From positions 1 to 37,866 of the forward strand of contig SHMW01000038.1 in NCBI GenBank assembly GCA_008080735.1: a stretch of 37,866 bases of DNA, in the 5' to 3' direction. Position 1 is the first letter of the stretch; every line of letters begins with the position of its first letter. A program made the translations under genes and the position numbers. This stretch comes from Promethearchaeota archaeon. GTDB lineage: Archaea; Asgardarchaeota; Lokiarchaeia; Sigyniarchaeales; SOKP01. Below, in pieces: positions 33,388-37,866 of this stretch. The notes under the pieces are model-generated. The model did not search any database and had not been told where the DNA came from. It saw nothing but the letters and a program-made list of their open reading frames with translations.

Positions 33388-34284
33388 TTATTTTTCAAAA
33401 TATTTAGCATAACCTTTTTTTATGTATTTCCTATTTATCCCGATATCCTTATCCTCAGCAATCCGATAAAGCGCATCAAGTATTATTGAAGGTCCATATA
33501 CGTCCCCAAATTGTTCAAATATTAGTTTTAATAACTTCTTATCTCGGAATGATTTAAAACTGCAATTATTTTCCACAGAACATCTCCTAAAAATCTTAAA
33601 TCGTTTCTGACAATTCTTGCATTTTCGTTTTCCAATTTTTTCAAGGAACATATCTAAGCGCTCTATTAGACTATTCACCGCACTCTGGTCGTAAAATCGA
33701 CCAATCTTGAACCTATAGTCAATGCATAAGAGGTCCCAACTAGGAATAGGCATATAATTCACATCTCTAATAAAATAATATCCAAAGGTGTCTTTGTAAA
33801 TGTCCCTTGGTTTCTTTTCTGAAGGAGAGAAATGAAGAGCATAGGGAGTGGTCACAGCGTATTTATTGGTGTATTCATTCACATTTACATAATACACTCG
33901 CCCACCATATAAACTATGGAGAATATTTTCTACGGGACTGATTCGCATATCCCTTCTATTTTCAGGATATTTACTGGCTCCGACCGCATTTCCTTTGCCA
34001 TTTAATATCCAGAGCACGTAAACCCCTTTTTTGTTGTAATCAATAGTCCTATCCATTACCTCCTTTACAGAGATGTAAGAGTTTTGGATTTCGACCGCGA
34101 CTTCCTCTCCCGAATGGAGCTTGAAATATACATCGGCCCTTCTTGAACCAAAATGTTTTTCCAGACTGCTTTCTTTGATATTCGAGCAATTTTTCGTGAT
34201 ATATTTGAAAATGAGTCGTTTGATAGCTTTATGCATAAACGATTCGGAACTATTCCCAGCATAGAGGCATAAATACATCTTCAT
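33388..34284 (-). CDS. CoiA-like PD-(D/E)XK nuclease-domain protein
   Basis: 298 residues. The N-terminal half has H18 (FMHKAIKRLIF), RRAD with D51, and E65-x-Q67 in AVEIQNSY, followed by a Tyr-rich helix and VLWIL strand. This is the restriction-endonuclease-like core of the CoiA family, linked in Gram-positive bacteria to DNA uptake and recombination. A cysteine-rich stretch near 225-245 (RKCKNCQKRF...RCSVENNC) could bind zinc. The C-terminal 50 residues are basic and helical. A leaderless start is likely: TATA atttaaat at 34305-34312, 24 nt before ATG 34284. The archaeal role is unknown; mobile or defence-associated DNA handling is possible. Confidence 0.7.
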   Translation of the reverse strand: MKMYLCLYAGNSSESFMHKAIKRLIFKYITKNCSNIKESSLEKHFGSRRADVYFKLHSGEEVAVEIQNSYISVKEVMDRTIDYNKKGVYVLWILNGKGNAVGASKYPENRRDMRISPVENILHSLYGGRVYYVNVNEYTNKYAVTTPYALHFSPSEKKPRDIYKDTFGYYFIRDVNYMPIPSWDLLCIDYRFKIGRFYDQSAVNSLIERLDMFLEKIGKRKCKNCQKRFKIFRRCSVENNCSFKSFRDKKLLKLIFEQFGDVYGPSIILDALYRIAEDKDIGINRKYIKKGYAKYFEK

Positions 34285-34304
34285 TTTAGAGGATTATAGT
34301 TATC

Positions 34305-34312
34305 ATTTAAAT
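34305..34312 (-). promoter_or_regulatory. TATA box of the CoiA-like gene
   Basis: atttaaat (palindromic) is centred 24 nt before ATG 34284 on the - strand, with no Shine-Dalgarno between. The position is right for a leaderless archaeal promoter. Confidence 0.45.
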
Positions 34313-34501
34313 TATCACGGGTGTGTTGATTTTTAGTTTATTAGATAAATTTATATCCTATATCACCAAATTTTACCAAATGGTAGCTAATAAAAATCTA
34401 AAAATGCAAACTATATATTTAGTCTTTCAGAATACAAATTATTGCATTTAAGCTATCTAAATAAATATTGAGAAAATAAAATAGCATCGAGAGTGAACAA
34501 A

Positions 34502-34885
34502 ATGGGTGGAACTGGTAATATAATTAATTGGTTTATGGCTTTAGAAATCTTTGAAATAATTATTATCGTTGTGGCGTTTATTATTATTACACTAATAATC
34601 GAAACAATCTTTTTATATATGGCATTAAAAGTAGCGAATGCGCGTAATACAGATTTCGGAGATGTATTTGTCACAGCTTTGGTAATGGCTTTAGTGGGGT
34701 GGATTCCAATTCTTGGCTGCATTTTACATTGGATAATAATCTCAAGCCGTCACGACACCGGATTTATCACTGCGATAGGAGTATGGATATTTGCTGGATT
34801 ACTTCCTATAATCGTGGCAATCTTCGTTATTGCGTTGGTATTGTTACCCATATTGGCGGTATCGTTGCCCGCAGCAATATTTTAA
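34502..34885 (+). CDS. Small three-helix membrane protein
   Basis: 127 residues with three hydrophobic spans (about 15-45, 62-85, 93-122) and no cysteine-rich or catalytic motif. The middle loop carries NARNTDFGDVFVTAL and ends with 'VGWIPILGCILHW', which looks like a helix hairpin. GTG 34493 is an alternative start; GAG at 34489-34491 is ten bases before ATG 34502 and too close to the GTG, so ATG is preferred. The family is not recognised. Confidence 0.6.
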   Translation: MGGTGNIINWFMALEIFEIIIIVVAFIIITLIIETIFLYMALKVANARNTDFGDVFVTALVMALVGWIPILGCILHWIIISSRHDTGFITAIGVWIFAGLLPIIVAIFVIALVLLPILAVSLPAAIF

Positions 34886-34930
34886 ATAATTTTTTCCAAT
34901 TCTTAATTTTTCTTTCTTTTTTTCTTTTTA
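34886..34930 (+). terminator. T-rich terminator after the small membrane protein
   Basis: Several runs of five to seven T follow the TAA (34890-34896 and 34907-34930), the usual archaeal termination signal. No hairpin is needed or visible. Confidence 0.45.
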
Positions 34931-34963
34931 TAATTAGAACCATTGAATAAGCTTATTCTATCC

Positions 34964-35608
34964 TTATTCTTCTGCCGATCGAACTAAGTTAACCTGTTTG
35001 AAAAGATTTGGGAGATTATTTTCCTCACAATAACGGAAAATATCCTGAAAACCAGGGCACACTTCCCACTGCAAATGATATTCACATTCACGACAAGTGG
35101 CGTATAATCCATAGGAATGATATGCATTAACTAAACCAAACAAAATACTAAATAATCCGATAAATAATAACAGATTAAAGATAAATGAACTAGTAATGCT
35201 CCAAGCCCACCAAAATAAAAATGCTCCTCCGATATTGAATAAGATCTTTTGCCCTATTTTAATAGGTTTATGTCTAGTCAATTTTAATGGACTTAATATA
35301 AAACTTGTCATAAAGCCAACTCCCATCCAAAATAAAAAAGTGGGATCAATCTCGTATAAGTTCAGTAGGAAATAGAGAACTACTATACTGATAATTGCGA
35401 CTGGATATCCGATAAAACAACCAATACAGAACCTATATTTTCTTATTCTAAATATATGTTTTTCAAATCTTTGACAGTCGGGATGATGAGACAAGAATAG
35501 CGGCTTTAGACTTCTTACATAAGCCCAACTTCTCGAAAAAATATTTGTCCCATAGTGTTCAATATCGTTTTTTGCAGAACTAGAGTTTTTAGTAGGAATG
35601 TTTTTCAC
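34964..35608 (-). CDS. DUF2085-like membrane protein with Cys/His motif
   Basis: 214 residues with about four membrane helices (from around 70 to 165). Before the first helix, SHHPDCQRF and then RFCIGCFIGYP resemble the 'CH-x-pERSf ... CxRC-Gi' motif of DUF2085 membrane proteins, and a second cysteine group YATCRECEYHLQWEVC follows the last helix. The pairs could bind a metal on the cytosolic side. The first 40 residues are polar and Ser/Asn-rich. It is convergent with the small membrane protein gene (79-nt gap). Function unknown. Confidence 0.6.
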   Translation of the reverse strand: MKNIPTKNSSSAKNDIEHYGTNIFSRSWAYVRSLKPLFLSHHPDCQRFEKHIFRIRKYRFCIGCFIGYPVAIISIVVLYFLLNLYEIDPTFLFWMGVGFMTSFILSPLKLTRHKPIKIGQKILFNIGGAFLFWWAWSITSSFIFNLLLFIGLFSILFGLVNAYHSYGLYATCRECEYHLQWEVCPGFQDIFRYCEENNLPNLFKQVNLVRSAEE

Positions 35609-35839
35609 ATAACGGTTTATAATTAGTAGATCTTTTTTCCTAATTTAAAATGCTTGTTTTTAATAATTTAATATTTCGACTTAGGATTAAAACTACTTTT
35701 GAAAATAATTTTGAGCAATCTATATAAAAGTCATCTTGATGAAGAACACGTTTCTCATGATCTTTTACTAAAAAATATTAAAAATTCAATAAATTGCCTA
35801 TCTGTTTTATATTAAATAGATTCGAAAATTATGTTTTTT

Positions 35840-35848
35840 GAGGTGAGG
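35840..35848 (+). promoter_or_regulatory. Strong Shine-Dalgarno before a non-ATG start
   Basis: gaggtgagg is 5 nt ahead of an ATA codon (35854) in the frame of the following gene. The first ATG of that frame is 170 bases away, so this site would be pointless for it. Confidence 0.5.
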
Positions 35849-35853
35849 AAAAG

Positions 35854-36675
35854 ATAACTGATTCACATAATAAGAGTTTTTTTGGTCAAGCTACAGGTCT
35901 GATTCTGCAAAGCTCTTCGAAAACAGACTCTTTCATATTTTTTCAATGCATCAAACGTAAACCAAATGGAAAATGGGAAAAACCTTCAAAAGGGGAAGGA
36001 AAAAACATTAAATGCTCTATGGAAGAAATTGTTATGATTTTACAAGTGTTAAATCGGGATGAGGATTCTTGGGCCACCTATCATAGCTATAATGACTCCA
36101 ACACCCAAATCTCATTCAATTGGGATCCAAATGATAAAAAGAAAATATGGGTGCATATTGGAGAATATTCGAAAATGCTTGATATTGCCCAAATAGAGAT
36201 TTTACGTTTATTGCTTACCCATATTCTGAAAGAAAAGATTGAATTTGCGACCTCCTCTAATGGTTCTGGCTCATCAGGAAATAGTTCCTATTCTCCAAAA
36301 TCCGCAGATGAGCAGTGGAATAACAAGGAAGTCCAATCCCCTCAAATAAAACAATCTTCTCAAAGTGATTCGATCCCAAAAAGAATGGTGGATTTAAGAG
36401 TGGAAGAATCGATAGAATCGATAAATTTACCCAAAAGCAGAAGAAATAAAGTTCAGAAAATGGATGAACCCATCGAGAGTGAAAAATTGACAAAGGTTAT
36501 GGGAATTATTAAACGGGAAACGAAAAAAGCATTGCTCATCCAGTTCAGATCAGGAAATGAGATTTGGATACCAAAATCTAGTATTAAATCACAATATATT
36601 TCAAATAATGAGATATCTCAAACATTTCTAATTGACACATGGGTTCTGGCTAAAAATGAAGTTGTATCGGGATAA
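35854..36675 (+). CDS. Unrecognised 273-residue protein with probable ATA start
   Basis: An ordinary caller would start at ATG 36019 (218 residues). The frame is open upstream to 35842 and those codons encode a coherent piece: FGQATGLILQ, then FFQCIKRKPNGKWEKPSKGEG directly joined to KCSMEEIVMIL, which reads as one domain. No ATG/GTG/TTG lies there, but gaggtgagg precedes ATA 35854 at 5 nt. Residues 1-135 form a compact domain with helix LDIAQIEILRLLL. Residues 135-210 are a Ser/Gln-rich linker. Residues 210-270 are beta-rich (KALLIQFRSGNEIWIPKSSI), OB/SH3-like in look. No function assigned; a nucleic-acid- or protein-binding adaptor is possible. Confidence 0.6.
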   Translation: MTDSHNKSFFGQATGLILQSSSKTDSFIFFQCIKRKPNGKWEKPSKGEGKNIKCSMEEIVMILQVLNRDEDSWATYHSYNDSNTQISFNWDPNDKKKIWVHIGEYSKMLDIAQIEILRLLLTHILKEKIEFATSSNGSGSSGNSSYSPKSADEQWNNKEVQSPQIKQSSQSDSIPKRMVDLRVEESIESINLPKSRRNKVQKMDEPIESEKLTKVMGIIKRETKKALLIQFRSGNEIWIPKSSIKSQYISNNEISQTFLIDTWVLAKNEVVSG

Positions 36676-36684
36676 CCAAGCGAT

Positions 36685-37866
36685 TTATGGACCCTTTATA
36701 TTCGGCAAATATTTTTCATCGCAAGTATGGATGAGCTTGTCGACATAATTATACATTTTCGCGGCTAATTCTGGATGGGATAAGAGCTGCACTTCTATTT
36801 TATCATCGTGATCCCACATATTATGCGGAGTTTCTTCATGAGATACTTTTTGCCTCACTTCTTCAACCCACTTATCGGGTAGATGATTCTCAAGGCTGAT
36901 TCCTAACATTTGGGCTAAAAACAAAGTCCAAGCTCGGGGTACTACTGTCATTAGATATCCACCCCCGCCAAATGCGAGCCATTTATCATTACAATAATCC
37001 TCGGCATATTGATTAATATGTTCAGCAAGCTTTTTATGCAATTTGATTGATACTCCCAATTGTGTTAAAGGATCGTTATAATGTGTATCAACTCCGAGTT
37101 GTGTCGCTAAAATATCTGGTTGATATTTTTTCAGTATCTTTGGGACGCATTCCGTAAAGATTTTTAAATACATCTTATTATTTGTGCCAGGAATCAGTGG
37201 AAAATTGATTGAATGTCCTTCTCCTTCTCCTTTACCCGTCTCTTCTGTTCCTCCCGAACCGGGGAACAAGTACTTACCGCTTTCATGTAGTGAAATAGTC
37301 AAAACGTTAGGATCGTCATAAAATAACCACTGTACACCATCTCCATGGTGGCAATCAATGTCTAAATATGCTATTCGGATGTCCCGCTTTAATGATTTTA
37401 AATGTTTGAATGCCACTGCGATGTCGTTAAAAATACAGAATCCCGAGGCTCTGTCTCTTAATGCGTGATGTAATCCTCCAGCAGGGTTGAAAGCATAATT
37501 AAAATCATCATTTGTCCAGATCGTGTCTGCCGCTGTAATACTTGCACCACAAACCAATGCTGACGCTTCATACATTCCTTTAAAGATAGGATTATCCCCA
37601 GGCCCTAAGCCATAGATGAAGGGTTTCGTACTGTTATCATCTGGATTCTTGCTCAACTTTTTGACGATATTAATATAATCAGAGGAATGAACTCGTGCAA
37701 TTTCCTTTTCTGTAGCGTGCCGAGGAGTAAATATTTCAATACTTTCATGATTAAGAAGCCCTATTTTTTCCATAAGGCTATAGGTTAACTCTAAGCGAAG
37801 TGGTCTTAGCGGGTGAGATGCTCCAAAATTATACTTGGAGTACTCCTCAGTATAGATCAATCCCAC
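36685..37866 (-). CDS. Histone deacetylase-family protein (AcuC-like), 5' end at window edge
   Basis: 393 residues from a GTG at the last window base; a few more N-terminal residues may lie outside. Motifs of the HDAC/AcuC/APAH superfamily: NPAGGLHHALRDRASGFCIFND (read in parts near 130-150, zinc-site region), YLDIDCHHGDGVQWLFYDDP (Asp-His zinc ligands), LGVDTHYNDPL (Asp ligand) and GGGGYLMTVVPRAW. All three zinc ligands and the catalytic His pair are present, so an active deacetylase is expected, acting on acetyl-lysine or a small acetyl amine. The C-terminal 90 residues are a helical extension typical of AcuC. Its stop is 9 nt from the stop of the unrecognised gene at 35854. Confidence 0.92.
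   Translation of the reverse strand: MGLIYTEEYSKYNFGASHPLRPLRLELTYSLMEKIGLLNHESIEIFTPRHATEKEIARVHSSDYINIVKKLSKNPDDNSTKPFIYGLGPGDNPIFKGMYEASALVCGASITAADTIWTNDDFNYAFNPAGGLHHALRDRASGFCIFNDIAVAFKHLKSLKRDIRIAYLDIDCHHGDGVQWLFYDDPNVLTISLHESGKYLFPGSGGTEETGKGEGEGHSINFPLIPGTNNKMYLKIFTECVPKILKKYQPDILATQLGVDTHYNDPLTQLGVSIKLHKKLAEHINQYAEDYCNDKWLAFGGGGYLMTVVPRAWTLFLAQMLGISLENHLPDKWVEEVRQKVSHEETPHNMWDHDDKIEVQLLSHPELAAKMYNYVDKLIHTCDEKYLPNIKGP

Noticed and set aside
1..37866. tRNA, rRNA, CRISPR arrays, insertion sequences or transposases
   Set aside because: No cloverleaf with a GGTTCGAATC-type arm, no regular repeat-spacer pattern and no transposase or integrase motif was found in any frame.

Overview
The window is AT-rich and gene-dense and comes from an archaeon. 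Archaeal marks are a GPN-loop GTPase, a TrmB-type sugar regulator, an Lrp-type regulator, TATA boxes about 25 nt ahead of start codons (leaderless transcription) mixed with GGAGG-type Shine-Dalgarno sites, and a secreted protein with an archaeal-type C-terminal anchor. Several eukaryote-leaning families occur together: a human XYLB-like xylulokinase, an IFT52/GIFT-like domain protein, an MTH938/NDUFAF3-type protein and a class-II-HDAC/AcuC-type deacetylase. That mix fits an Asgard (probably Lokiarchaeia-like) genome. The lineage is inference, because no rRNA or marker set is present.

Layout. 1-2.8 kb: tail of a DUF835-like protein, a drug/metabolite-type transporter, a Cys-rich DsrE-like protein, a nucleoside-2-deoxyribosyltransferase-like protein and a HEPN/MNT (toxin-antitoxin type) pair with a palindromic operator candidate. 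3-7.8 kb: GPN GTPase, sugar-nucleotide pyrophosphorylase, GIFT-domain/coiled-coil protein, and a LeuA/homocitrate-synthase-family enzyme. 8-12 kb: membrane protein without a visible start, nucleoside hydrolase, Lrp regulator with a probable CTG start, and xylulokinase. 12.3-19.8 kb: a redox region made of a TrmB regulator, SDR and FAD-dependent dehydrogenase on the + strand, meeting an OYE-like flavin enzyme, a Zn alcohol/polyol dehydrogenase and two ferredoxin-type proteins on the - strand. With the upstream xylulokinase this could be a polyol/sugar oxidation route whose electrons pass to ferredoxins. 20.1-23.2 kb: a 1033-residue surface protein.

23.4-32.6 kb: an APH-like kinase plus APS-kinase-like pair, an MTH938 protein, gamma-glutamyltransferase, a calycin (AttH/CrtC-like) protein coupled to an unrecognised 385-residue protein, a two-gene split PEP-synthase-like module (separate His swivel domain and ATP-grasp domain), a helical orphan and an Xaa-Pro peptidase. 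32.6-33.4 kb is gene-free. 33.4-37.9 kb: a CoiA-like nuclease, two membrane proteins, an unrecognised protein that seems to start at ATA, and an AcuC/HDAC-like deacetylase cut by the window end.

The best candidates for something undescribed are the split dikinase with its divergent calycin/unknown pair, the GIFT-domain protein, the HEPN/MNT/deoxyribosyltransferase-like neighbourhood, and the recurrence of reading frames whose conserved N-termini lie upstream of any ATG/GTG/TTG. No rRNA, tRNA, CRISPR array or insertion sequence was seen.
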